From Vibrio ichthyoenteri ATCC 700023 (lineage in GTDB: Bacteria; Pseudomonadota; Gammaproteobacteria; Enterobacterales; Vibrionaceae): a stretch of 64,000 nt of DNA. This document shows positions 1 through 9,154 of this stretch, one piece after another; positions within the stretch are counted from its first letter, which is position 1, and each line of letters starts with the position of its first letter. The position numbers and the translations under genes were made by a program. The stretch is from assembly GCF_000222605.1 (NCBI RefSeq), contig NZ_AFWF01000086.1, positions 41,209 through 105,208 on the forward strand, read 5' to 3'. The notes under the pieces were generated by a model. The model was given only the letters and a program-made list of their open reading frames with translations. It did no database searches and was not told the DNA's origin.

Positions 1-3000
1 TGGTGACAATGAGGCCATGCCATTAATCACACTAATTTCATTGCCATCGGAAGCGAGCACGGCGCCATCAGGGATATCTTTGATAACAATTTCCACCACC
101 GAGCTATCCGCTGGTAGTGTAATATCAAGCGCGATTGCCGTATCTTCTTGGCCTGCAGCGCTATCATCAACATCTAAATCCGACACTTCGATAACTTGAA
201 CCGTAGTGGTTGCCGTATTCGACTCTTGCCCCGCATCATCGGTCACTTTAACCGTCACCGTTCGGTCTGTTTCATCAGGATTTTCACTGCTGTTTTCAAA
301 GCCAATTTGTTTTAAAAACGCTTCAAATTCGGAAGCAGACAGGCCATTTGGATCATCGGCCGTCACCGTTAGTACAATCGAAGATGCAAGCACACTTTGA
401 CCAATCGTAAAGCCGCTGGTGTTGGCGGGCAGTGTTAAGCTGTCACCATCAAATTTATTGACTAAAGTAACTTCCATGGTCGTAATACGGTCATGGTCAT
501 CGAATATATCTGCGTCCAAGTCAGCAATGGAGACCGGATCATCCCCTTCGGTGAAGGTGGTTTGATAATCCACATTACTGTCGAGTTTGGAAACTTTAAT
601 CACTAAGTCGTTGTAATCATCGTCATCACGAGGATGGCCTAGTTGATCATCAAAGCTCAAGACGGTATTTCCATCATTGTCTTCAGATACTCGGATGGTC
701 GAATTCTCGCCATGGGTTGAGAATACGGTCTGGTTTGGTACGACCGCACCATTAATCAACAGCTCTCCCATATCACTCGTCGTGAACTCTGCGTTAGCAG
801 GTGCACTGCTAATCACATCCGCAGCATCTGGGATGAGGAAATAACCGACATTATCCAAGCTATCAAGTTGACCGAGTACAGGGTCTACAACATTGCCTTT
901 GTAGTCATGGGAGTCGTCCATCAATATCATTAGCTGCTGCGTATCACTTGTGTCGTCATAGACATAGTAGCCAAACACATTTTGATATCCGGCGCTTTCG
1001 CTGACAAACTCAATTTGATACTGACTTCCATCCAAATCTAGAGTCGGAGATTCGTTGTCAGTTATCGTCGCCAGTCCTTCCTCTACGCCTTGTTGATACT
1101 GAGTGCTTGCCGACAACATAAAGACTTCGTTGTTATCAGATACGTTATCATCTGTCGTTTGCACAAGAACATCGAACTCAGACTCACCAGCTGGAAGTAT
1201 AAACTGCACCGTTCCGTCATTACCGACGCTAAGGACTTGTGTGGTCGAACCAAATTGGACACTCAACTCCGTACCATCAAAGTCTTCAGGAGTCGTCGCA
1301 TTGCCTTCCGCGAGAGTTAGGGTGATGGTTGTATCTGTGGTGCTGCTTGATGACAAGGTCACATCGAAAGTAGCGATATTGCCTTCTTCGACGGTCGGTT
1401 CGCTAACGCCAGTCACAACCGGACGGTCATCATCCGCTGGGGTTGGCCCGCTTGGATCGACACTGCCATCATCAAAGATGGTCGCAACGCCTTTATCATT
1501 ACCTTGTGCGCCCACTACACCACTAGCGGTAAGCTCAAAGCTTTCTGCGCCTTCGTATATTGGTGCATTGTTATCATCCGTCGTTGCGACAGTCACGCGA
1601 ACTTCGTTCACGCCCGCCGGCAGAACCACATCACCATTATTGGCCACAGTCAGCACTTCCGAACCGTTGTTGCCTTCAAACTCAACCAGCATGGCGCCGA
1701 TGTCGTCGCTTTCTGTCGAGATATGATTAATACCTAAGTTGATGGTGGTTGGCGCTTCAGTTGGGGTGGTCAATGACACGATAAACACGGCGTCTTGTCC
1801 TTCGCTCACATCCACATCATCTGACACTTGTACCAAAGGTATATCAACGTTTTCAATGTTCCCTTCACCACTCACACCACCAATGCTCAAGGTGTAATCT
1901 TCGGTGAGTTCGTAAATACCATCCACTAAGGTTGGAATGACAATACTGAAATTGCTGATACCTATCGGGACAACAATTTCATTGGTAATAGGGTCAAACG
2001 TCACACCATTGGTAAATTGAGCCTGACTTAAGTCAACATCGTTGTCGGTTGCGGTATCGTCGTTGGCACCAAATTCAATGCTGTAACGGGTTTCTTCAAG
2101 CACGCCATCTTCAAGTGCCACTTGATAAACTAGATTGTCCCCTTCCACCACAGTGGTATCGAGCATCTCAATGGAGTCCACATCCACGGGCGTTGGCAGA
2201 GGATTAACAATGATTGAGACTTTGGCTTCATCAAAGCCGCCTTTATCGTCAGTGATGACATAATCAAAATGGGTATCGCCGGTAAAATCATCATCCAAAT
2301 CGATATAGACAATGCCATCTTCAATCCAAATGTTGGCATTATTGGCATCCGATACATGGGTAAAGCGGATACTATCACCATCAGGATCAGCATCATTACC
2401 CAGCAGCTCAGAAACCGGGATTTGCAATACGTCGCCTTGATTGGCGACATACGCGCCATCGCTTGACGCTTTAAAGCCGGTCAGGAAGTAATCCGATGAA
2501 TCCGATCCTCGGCTTGGTTCGTTAACAAAATCCACCGCCTCAAACACGATGCTGTCAAACGCTACACCGCCTAGTGCGGTTTCATCAAAGCTGTAGGTGC
2601 CATTACTGCTGCCTTCGTTAGCGATAAATAAACCGCTGGCAACCGCATTATCACCGAAATAAGCCACCCATTTGCCTTGCTCGTGGTTGCCGTTACCGCC
2701 TTCGTCTTTAAATAGATTTGAGACAGAGAAAGTAAACTCGGTCACGGGCTCATCAAGATCAATTCTAAATTGCTCCGATTCGCCCTCTTCACGGTTATAT
2801 TGAATTTGCGCGTCTGGACCACCGTTTTCATCGCCCTCGACACCGCGTTTCACGCCACTCTCGGTAATGCCTTTGTCATCACCTTGGTAACTGCCGCTGA
2901 CTTGCGCATCGGGATGGATCCAATCGTCGCCATTGAATTTACCCAGTTCGACTTCAAACGCCACCGGATCATCGGTTGCAATTGGTGGGGTATTATCGGC

Positions 3001-6000
3001 TTCAACAAGGCTGACCGTCCGTTCTTCACTGACGTTATCATCACTGTCGACAGCGCGGTAATCAAAGCTATCATCCGCAGGATTCGCTTCAAAGTAGCGC
3101 AGTTCCCAGTTACCGTTACCAATGGTAGAGACTTCCACACTGGTGATTTGCGCGCCTTCTTGGCCTTCTGAAGCAAAAATTTCTATTTCTTTGAACAAGT
3201 CAGTATTGCCTGAGGTCTCTTTGGTGACCTCTTTGACAATTGTGCTGCCATCATCGAGATAAACGGTGATCAAGACGCTGGTTGGGTTGGCTTGTTGTCC
3301 TTCATAGAACCATCCGCCTAAACCATCCAGACCCAGCGTGACCGAATCTGCAGGACGTTCAGACATATCAATCACGATCGATTCGTTCGCTTGAATCCCA
3401 TCACCATTGCCCACACCCAGACCGTAACCAATATGGTTTTTGTCACCAAAGTATTGCGTCAGTGGTTGGTCGTTGTTGGACTCAGCGGTGATACGGATCA
3501 CGTCATCGCTGCCTTCAAAGGTCAGCACGCGCTGTGTTGGGTCACCATCGACCGGCTCACCCCAGTTAAGGAACGATGTGGTACTTTCATCGCCTTCAAA
3601 GCCTTCGGGCTCTTCTTTTACGCCCAGGAAGAAGCCGGTTGATTGATCGTCGTTTTCGTAGGTAAACAACGTTGGGTCGAAGGTTTTCAGCTCGCCAATC
3701 ACCTCGCCGTTGTCATCAAATTGAGTCAAGTCACTCTCATCGAGAGGTTGACCATCATAAAACAGCACGCCAGACTCTGGCAGACTGGTGATCACCACAC
3801 CTAGTGGCGTATTGGCAGAATCGTCTTCTTGATCAGAAATGTGGTCGTTGTCAGCATTCACATCATCATTAAAGACAATCGCAGCACTACCATTTGAATC
3901 GAGAGCGACATCAAAGTCTTCTGCTTCTGGTGGATTGTCTTTGCTGTCATCAATCAACACATGCTGGCTAGCATCACTTAAATCCAACGCTTCAAAGATA
4001 TTGTTGTTTTGGTCATCGGTTACCGACACCACCGAAACCGTGAAGGCTTGGCCTTCTTCATAAACATCATCTTGCACGGTATCAATCGTAAAATTAGCCG
4101 TATAGCCATCAGGGTTAACAATCGCTTGTGCCACTTCGACAATGTCATCACCATCGGCATTCACATAGCTGTAGCTTAAGGTAATGATGCTACCAGCCGG
4201 AGCCAACGGTGTTGCCAAAGGTTTTGCTGGATCACTCAACGTGATAGTAAATTGCCCTGTTGAGTCTCCTTCCATCACCGATTCCGGTCCAGTAAGGGTC
4301 ACAATGGCAGGATCAACATCATCGGTAATGGTGGCATCACCATCCACATCGCTTTGTTGATATTCGGTTGTTGCCGCTAGATTAAATGTCTCGTTATTAT
4401 CAACAATAACGTCATCGTTGGTTTGCACCAGCACTTCAAATTCAGACTCTCCTGCTGGTAAATCAAATTGCACCGTTCCGTCATTGGCCACTGGCAGAAC
4501 TTGCGTTGTGGCGCCAAACTTGACCGTCACTTGACTGCCATTAAAATCATCGGGATCAGATGCAGAACCTTCAGATAGTGTCAGTGTAATGGCGGTGCTG
4601 GTGGTGCTGCTTGATGACAAGGTCACATCGAAAGTAGCAATGTTGCCTTCTTCGACGGTCGGCTCGCTAACGCTAGTCACAACCGGACGATCATCATCCG
4701 CTGGGGTTGGCCCACTTGGATCGACGCTGCCATCATCAAAGATGGTCGCAACGCCTTTATCATTACCTTGTGCGCCCACTACACCACTGGCAGTAAGCTC
4801 AAAGCTTTCTGCGCCTTCGTATATTGGTGCATTGTTATCATCCGTCGTTGCGACCGTCACGCGAACTTCGTTCACGCCCGCCGGCAGAACCACATCTCCA
4901 TTATTGGCCACAGTCAGCACTTCCCAACCGTTGTTGCCTTCAAACTCAACCAGCATGGCGCCGATGTCGTCGCTTTCTGTCGAGATATGATTAATACCTA
5001 AGTTGATGGTGGTTGGCGCTTCGGTTGGGGTGCTCAGTGACACGGTAAACACTGCATCTTGCCCTTCGCTCACATCCACATCATCTGACACTTGTACCAA
5101 AGGTATATCGACGTTTTCGATGTTACCTTCACCACTCACGCCACCCACTGTTAAGGTGTAATCTTCGGTGAGTTCGTAAATACCATCCACTAAGGTTGGA
5201 ATGACAATACTGAAATTGCTGATACCTATCGGGACAACAATTTCATTGGTAATAGGGTCAAACGTCACACCATTGGTAAATTGAGCCTGACTTAAGTCAA
5301 CATCGTTGTCGGTTGCGGTATCGTCGTTGGCACCAAATTCAATGCTGTAACGGGTTTCTTCAAGCACGCCATCTTCAAGTGCCACTTGATAAACTAGATT
5401 GTCACCTTCCACCACAGTGGTATCGAGCATCTCAATGGAGTCCACATCCACGGGCGTTGGCAGAGGATTAACAATGATTGATACTTTGGCTTCATCAAAG
5501 CCGCCTTTATCGTCAGTGATGACATAATCAAAATGGGTATCGCCGGTAAAGTTATCATCTAAATCGATATAGACGATGCCATCTTCAATCCAAATATTGG
5601 CATTATTGGCATCCGATACATGGGTAAAGCGGATATTATCACCATCAGGATCAGCATCATTGCCCAGTAATTCAGAGACTGGTATTTGCAGCACTTCACC
5701 TTGGTTTGCAACATAAGCGCCATCACTCGACGCTTTAAAGCCAGTTAGGAAGTAATCGGAAGAGTCTGAACCACGGCTTGGTTCATTAACAAAATCCACC
5801 GACTCAAACACAATACGGTCAAATGCCACGCCGCCTAGGGCGGTTTCATCAAAGCTGTAGGTACCGTTACTGTTGCCTTCGTTGGCCACAAACATACCAC
5901 TAGCAACCGCGTTGTCACCGAAGTAAGCCACCCATTTGCCTTGCTCGTGGTTACCTGAACCGCCTTCGTTTTGGAATAGATTCGATACTGAGAACGTAAA

Positions 6001-7665
6001 CTCAGTCACTGGCTTATCCAAATCAATAGTGAACTGCTCAGACTCACCTTCTTCACGGTTGTATTGAATTTGCGCGCCTGGCCCGCCATTTTCATCACCA
6101 GCAACGCCACGTTTCACGCCACTCTCGGTAATGTCTTTGTCATCACCTTGGTAACTACCGCTGACTTGCGCATCGGGGTTCGTCCAATCGTCACCGTTAA
6201 ACTGACCTAACGAGACTTCAAATCCCACCGGATCATCGGTCGCAATCGGCGGCGTGTTCTCTGCTTCAACAAGACTGACTGTACTCTCTTCACTGACGTT
6301 ATTGTCACTGTCTACCGCACGATAATCAAAGGTATCCTCGGCGGGATTAGCCTCAAAGTAGCGCAGCTCCCAGTTGCCGTTACCAATAGTAGAAACGTCA
6401 ACACCGATAATTGAAGCGCCTTCTTGTCCTTCTGACGCAAAGATTTCTATCTCTTTAAACAGTTCGCTATTGCCCGTCGTGTCCTTAGTGATTTCTTTTA
6501 CTATTGGTCCACCTTCGTCAAGATAGACCGTAATAAGCACGCTAGTTGGATTGGTTGGATGGTCCGGATTAAAATACCCCCCCATACCATCAAGGCCCAA
6601 GGTGACAGAATCGGATGGACGTTGAGACATATCGATTGAGATCGTCTCTCCTTCTTGTATCCCGTTGCCTCCGCCGACACCAAGACCATAGCCAACATGA
6701 TTCTTATCTCCAAAATACTGGCTAAGCGCTTGATCATTGTCGGAGATGGCGGAAATTGTGATGACATCATCACTGCCTTCAAAGCTCAGAACTCGTTGGG
6801 TTGGGTCACCATCAACTGGCTCACCCCAGTTCAAGAATGACGTCGTACTTCGTCCTCCCTCTAAACCCTCTGGTTCTTCTTTAACCCCTAAAATGAATCC
6901 GGTCGACTCGTTATCATTCTGATAGGTGAATAAGTCTGGATCGAAGGTTTTAAGATCACCAATCGCATTACCATTTTCATCAAATTGGGTCAGGTCATCG
7001 ACAGTCAACGGTTCGCCGTCATAAAGCAAGATCCCCGACTCGGGCAAACTGGTAATCACAACAGACAGAGGCGTGTTAGCTGGGTCGTCTTCCGCATCAG
7101 AAATATTGTCATTGCTTGGTTCGACATCATCGTTAAAGACAATAGCGGCGCGACCATTAGCGTCGAGAGATACGTTGAAATCCTGTGCTTGAGGTGGTGT
7201 ATCAGGAGCCGCTGTCTCAAAGAACGATAAGATACGATCAACCAGACCCAAGCTTTGAGTACGGGATAAGCCTATCCCTTCAAAACCTTGAGTCTCGAAA
7301 TTAGTTTGGGCTATTGCTTCATCACCCGTTCTTTGCACTGAATCTAGACTTGTGCCACTGGAACCACTCTCTTCACCGGCCGCAGGATCGAATTCTTCAT
7401 CAACCTGGGTTGGATCTTGCCCATCTTCTAAGGCCGCAATAATTTGTTGGACATCATCAGTGACATCGCGCAACGATCCATCTTCTTGAGCGATCGCCGC
7501 GTTCACGACCGGCGCTCCCGCCTCGGTAAAGGTACCATCTGGCAATAATATTACGTCTCCAGGCTGCGGATTTTCTCCTTCCTGAAGCACTTTTACATTA
7601 CCATCTGCTCCGATTATCATCGCACCAGCGATATTACCCATTGATATATAAGCCCCGAATCCCAT
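1..7665 (-). CDS. Giant LapA/RTX-type surface adhesin, N-terminal part (partial)
   Basis: Seen: an uninterrupted minus-strand frame from an ATG at 7665 (preceded by AGGTGG) to the window edge, 2555 codons with no stop. The C-terminus is missing. Residues 1-150 have no signal peptide and resemble the retention module of type I-secreted adhesins (start MGFGAYISMGNIAGAM). DPAAGEE around residues 93-99 matches the di-alanine LapG cleavage motif. The rest is acidic, Asp/Gly/Thr-rich, with Calx-beta-like stretches (VEEGNIATFDVTLS) and a DUF4114-like block near residues 2200-2355 ending in DDDDYNDLVIKV. Two copies of a 1088-residue module lie in tandem. Family knowledge: such proteins are held in the outer membrane by a LapBCE-type secretion system and released by LapG when c-di-GMP is low. 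The C-terminal RTX repeats and secretion signal would lie left of the window. The transporter genes are not in view. Confidence 0.88.
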   Translation of the reverse strand, partial: MGFGAYISMGNIAGAMIIGADGNVKVLQEGENPQPGDVILLPDGTFTEAGAPVVNAAIAQEDGSLRDVTDDVQQIIAALEDGQDPTQVDEEFDPAAGEESGSSGTSLDSVQRTGDEAIAQTNFETQGFEGIGLSRTQSLGLVDRILSFFETAAPDTPPQAQDFNVSLDANGRAAIVFNDDVEPSNDNISDAEDDPANTPLSVVITSLPESGILLYDGEPLTVDDLTQFDENGNAIGDLKTFDPDLFTYQNDNESTGFILGVKEEPEGLEGGRSTTSFLNWGEPVDGDPTQRVLSFEGSDDVITISAISDNDQALSQYFGDKNHVGYGLGVGGGNGIQEGETISIDMSQRPSDSVTLGLDGMGGYFNPDHPTNPTSVLITVYLDEGGPIVKEITKDTTGNSELFKEIEIFASEGQEGASIIGVDVSTIGNGNWELRYFEANPAEDTFDYRAVDSDNNVSEESTVSLVEAENTPPIATDDPVGFEVSLGQFNGDDWTNPDAQVSGSYQGDDKDITESGVKRGVAGDENGGPGAQIQYNREEGESEQFTIDLDKPVTEFTFSVSNLFQNEGGSGNHEQGKWVAYFGDNAVASGMFVANEGNSNGTYSFDETALGGVAFDRIVFESVDFVNEPSRGSDSSDYFLTGFKASSDGAYVANQGEVLQIPVSELLGNDADPDGDNIRFTHVSDANNANIWIEDGIVYIDLDDNFTGDTHFDYVITDDKGGFDEAKVSIIVNPLPTPVDVDSIEMLDTTVVEGDNLVYQVALEDGVLEETRYSIEFGANDDTATDNDVDLSQAQFTNGVTFDPITNEIVVPIGISNFSIVIPTLVDGIYELTEDYTLTVGGVSGEGNIENVDIPLVQVSDDVDVSEGQDAVFTVSLSTPTEAPTTINLGINHISTESDDIGAMLVEFEGNNGWEVLTVANNGDVVLPAGVNEVRVTVATTDDNNAPIYEGAESFELTASGVVGAQGNDKGVATIFDDGSVDPSGPTPADDDRPVVTSVSEPTVEEGNIATFDVTLSSSSTTSTAITLTLSEGSASDPDDFNGSQVTVKFGATTQVLPVANDGTVQFDLPAGESEFEVLVQTNDDVIVDNNETFNLAATTEYQQSDVDGDATITDDVDPAIVTLTGPESVMEGDSTGQFTITLSDPAKPLATPLAPAGSIITLSYSYVNADGDDIVEVAQAIVNPDGYTANFTIDTVQDDVYEEGQAFTVSVVSVTDDQNNNIFEALDLSDASQHVLIDDSKDNPPEAEDFDVALDSNGSAAIVFNDDVNADNDHISDQEDDSANTPLGVVITSLPESGVLFYDGQPLDESDLTQFDDNGEVIGELKTFDPTLFTYENDDQSTGFFLGVKEEPEGFEGDESTTSFLNWGEPVDGDPTQRVLTFEGSDDVIRITAESNNDQPLTQYFGDKNHIGYGLGVGNGDGIQANESIVIDMSERPADSVTLGLDGLGGWFYEGQQANPTSVLITVYLDDGSTIVKEVTKETSGNTDLFKEIEIFASEGQEGAQITSVEVSTIGNGNWELRYFEANPADDSFDYRAVDSDDNVSEERTVSLVEADNTPPIATDDPVAFEVELGKFNGDDWIHPDAQVSGSYQGDDKGITESGVKRGVEGDENGGPDAQIQYNREEGESEQFRIDLDEPVTEFTFSVSNLFKDEGGNGNHEQGKWVAYFGDNAVASGLFIANEGSSNGTYSFDETALGGVAFDSIVFEAVDFVNEPSRGSDSSDYFLTGFKASSDGAYVANQGDVLQIPVSELLGNDADPDGDSIRFTHVSDANNANIWIEDGIVYIDLDDDFTGDTHFDYVITDDKGGFDEAKVSIIVNPLPTPVDVDSIEMLDTTVVEGDNLVYQVALEDGVLEETRYSIEFGANDDTATDNDVDLSQAQFTNGVTFDPITNEIVVPIGISNFSIVIPTLVDGIYELTEDYTLSIGGVSGEGNIENVDIPLVQVSDDVDVSEGQDAVFIVSLTTPTEAPTTINLGINHISTESDDIGAMLVEFEGNNGSEVLTVANNGDVVLPAGVNEVRVTVATTDDNNAPIYEGAESFELTASGVVGAQGNDKGVATIFDDGSVDPSGPTPADDDRPVVTGVSEPTVEEGNIATFDVTLSSSSTTDTTITLTLAEGNATTPEDFDGTELSVQFGSTTQVLSVGNDGTVQFILPAGESEFDVLVQTTDDNVSDNNEVFMLSASTQYQQGVEEGLATITDNESPTLDLDGSQYQIEFVSESAGYQNVFGYYVYDDTSDTQQLMILMDDSHDYKGNVVDPVLGQLDSLDNVGYFLIPDAADVISSAPANAEFTTSDMGELLINGAVVPNQTVFSTHGENSTIRVSEDNDGNTVLSFDDQLGHPRDDDDYNDLVIKVSKLDSNVDYQTTFTEGDDPVSIADLDADIFDDHDRITTMEVTLVNKFDGDSLTLPANTSGFTIGQSVLASSIVLTVTADDPNGLSASEFEAFLKQIGFENSSENPDETDRTVTVKVTDDAGQESNTATTTVQVIEVSDLDVDDSAAGQEDTAIALDITLPADSSVVEIVIKDIPDGAVLASDGNEISVINGMASLSP
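1110..7214 (-). repeat. Tandem duplication inside the adhesin, period 3264 bp
   Basis: Sequence at about 1110-3950 recurs at 4374-7214 with a constant offset of 3264 bp (1088 codons). Anchors at 1421/4685 and 1129/4393 give the same offset. Similarity is uneven: about 1330-2290 versus 4594-5554 is nearly identical at the nucleotide level, while about 2480-3950 versus 5744-7214 has many silent and some amino-acid differences. The duplicated module contains two Calx-beta-like units and a larger domain with the SGSYQGDDK and GDTHFDYVITDDKGG motifs. Confidence 0.9.
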
Positions 7666-8019
7666 AAAACCACCTATCACGCATCCCAAACCATATTCTA
7701 GCCGTACAGATCGGCTCACTTAATATTAGTTCAAATCGTAGCCAATACAGGATATGACATCGAAAAGTACCAGATTTGAGACGTCGACAGAGCGAAACCG
7801 CTCGGTATTTCAGAATAACGATGAGTAATCTCGTAGCGTCAATGCACAAACTCGTTTATTACGACTGAATAACGTTTGTTCTGATGTTGTAAACATAGGA
7901 AAGTTAAATTTGGCCTTTTTCAACCCATTTTTACTTCAAACAACACGCTAATGAACATTGTTTTATTACTCAAATTCTGGCAATTTAGACCAGTCTTTAT
8001 GTTAGCGATGAGAGCACCG
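7666..8019. other. Intergenic region between adhesin and esterase
   Basis: This 354 bp gap separates two divergent genes and must hold both promoters. AT-rich stretches lie around 7850-7980. I could not pick out a convincing -35/-10 pair, operator or small ORF with a ribosome binding site. Confidence 0.4.
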
Positions 8020-8637
8020 ATGAAGGTTATAATACTGCACGGTTTATACATGCACGCAATTGTTATGCAGCCCTTAAGCCGAAAACTGCGTGAGTTAGGT
8101 TTTGACACTCAGACCATTACTTACAATAGTATTGCCATCGATCAAGACAGCATATTCGAAAAAATTGATGGCGCTCTTTCAAGTGATATGACTAACTTAT
8201 TAGTTGGCCACAGTTTAGGAGGACTGGTCATCAAGCACTACTTGGCTTCTCGCCGGCCAAGCACTGAAATAATCAGCCATATTGTGACCATTGGAACCCC
8301 CATAAAAGGAGCCTCAATCGTAGAGCGTATTAAACAACTAGGCTTCTCTTCTATACTCGGCAATGCGCCACAACATGGCTTAAATTTGCATGACGACCGT
8401 TGGGAGTTCCCACAAAAGCTCGGTTGTATTGCTGGCACTCTCCCGCTTGGTGCTCGCACTCTACTCATGATGGACAATTCAATTCAGTCAGATGGCACAG
8501 TGACCGTTGATGAAACTAAAATTGATGGCATGACGGATCACATTCAGACCCCAAGAAGCCACACCAGCCTGATCTATAGCGCATTTGTTCCCAAACAAAT
8601 CCAACATTTTAGTCAACACGACATGTTTCTGCGCTAG
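8020..8637 (+). CDS. Alpha/beta-hydrolase, small lipase/esterase-like
   Basis: A protein of about 205 residues starting MKVIILHGLYMH. It has the nucleophile elbow GHSLGG (Ser nucleophile), an oxyanion-type HG near the N-terminus, and a C-terminal RSHTSL likely to carry the catalytic His. A frame extends upstream to an ATG at 7951, but the fold begins at the ATG at 8020, and GAGAG lies at a suitable distance before it. No signal peptide is visible from this start, so it is probably cytoplasmic. It resembles the PGAP1/DUF676-like esterases common in proteobacteria; the substrate is unknown. It runs divergently from the adhesin and just upstream of arsR, with no obvious functional tie to either. 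Confidence 0.75.
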   Translation: MKVIILHGLYMHAIVMQPLSRKLRELGFDTQTITYNSIAIDQDSIFEKIDGALSSDMTNLLVGHSLGGLVIKHYLASRRPSTEIISHIVTIGTPIKGASIVERIKQLGFSSILGNAPQHGLNLHDDRWEFPQKLGCIAGTLPLGARTLLMMDNSIQSDGTVTVDETKIDGMTDHIQTPRSHTSLIYSAFVPKQIQHFSQHDMFLR

Positions 8638-8676
8638 ATTCACGCCCTCACAATTGATGTTTATCGCGCGCAATGC

Positions 8677-8705
8677 TTGATCAAAAAATCTGAACGCGCT
8701 AATAT
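8677..8705 (+). promoter_or_regulatory. Sigma-70 promoter of arsR
   Basis: TTGATC at 8677-8682 and TAATAT at 8700-8705 are separated by exactly 17 bp. The expected start of transcription (about 8712) falls inside the operator candidate at 8707-8726, an arrangement expected for ArsR repression. The prediction is by eye only. Confidence 0.6.
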
Positions 8706-8706
8706 C

Positions 8707-8726
8707 ATCGCCATTCGACGATAAAC
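8707..8726 (+). promoter_or_regulatory. ArsR operator candidate, copy 1
   Basis: The 20-mer ATCGCCATTCGACGATAAAC recurs with one mismatch at 9121-9140, just before acr3. Both copies sit immediately upstream of the two genes of the unit, and this one overlaps the predicted transcription start of arsR. That pattern suggests the binding site of the adjacent ArsR protein. Confidence 0.6.
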
Positions 8727-8734
8727 TATATAAC

Positions 8735-9079
8735 ATGCCTATGAGTAACTGTAACGAGATCAACGCCACTGCATTAGTTGTCAATCAAACCCAACTAGAA
8801 AATGAGCAAAAGCTTGCCGCTCTTGCTAAAGCATTGGCACACCCTGCTCGTGTTCGTATTTTAAAAATATTGTTCACACTTGATAATCTTGGTGGTTGTC
8901 TCAACAGTGACTTAGTATCTGAATTAGGCCTTGCCCAATCAACAGTATCCGAGCATCTGCGCATTTTAAAACACGCAGGGTTTATCATTGCTGAGCCGAT
9001 GCCACCAAAAATGTGTTATCGAATCGATCGTCAAGCGGCAACGACATTTGCTGAACTGTTCCAACAACTACTAAGCTAA
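8735..9079 (+). CDS. arsR: ArsR/SmtB-family metalloid-responsive repressor
   Basis: 114 residues with a single winged-helix domain: the family signature LAHPARVRILKIL near residues 34-46 and recognition helix LAQSTVSEHLRILKHAG. The family represses metal(loid)-efflux genes and lets go of DNA when As(III) or another metal binds cysteines. The classical ELCVCDL arsenic site is absent. The cysteines are C6, C55 and C94, the last in KMCYRID, so this belongs to a variant with a differently built sensor site. An alternative ATG lies two codons later (8741). It is followed 75 bp downstream by acr3, supporting a role in arsenite resistance. Confidence 0.85.
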   Translation: MPMSNCNEINATALVVNQTQLENEQKLAALAKALAHPARVRILKILFTLDNLGGCLNSDLVSELGLAQSTVSEHLRILKHAGFIIAEPMPPKMCYRIDRQAATTFAELFQQLLS

Positions 9080-9082
9080 TTC

Positions 9083-9100
9083 AGGTGGTTTTTACCACCT
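9083..9100 (+). terminator. Small hairpin between arsR and acr3
   Basis: AGGTGGT and ACCACCT form a perfect 7-bp stem around a TTTT loop, four bases after the arsR stop. No clear U-run follows, so it may be a weak terminator or an mRNA-stability hairpin that reduces read-through into acr3. Confidence 0.35.
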
Positions 9101-9120
9101 AACTTTAACCGCTCCAATCA

Positions 9121-9140
9121 ATCGCCTTTCGACGATAAAC
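9121..9140 (+). promoter_or_regulatory. ArsR operator candidate, copy 2
   Basis: ATCGCCTTTCGACGATAAAC matches the site before arsR at 19 of 20 bases. It ends 14 bases before the acr3 start codon. I see no strong promoter directly upstream, so acr3 may have a weak promoter of its own or may be reached by read-through from arsR. Confidence 0.55.
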
Positions 9141-9154
9141 GAAGAGAAAGAAAA

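Noticed and set aside
1103-1726. Plus-strand ORF of 207 codons, and many others in 17-7230
   Set aside because: They are antisense to the adhesin. The continuous minus-strand frame, its domain motifs and the repeat structure show that the minus strand is coding; repeated low-complexity codons keep the opposite frames open.
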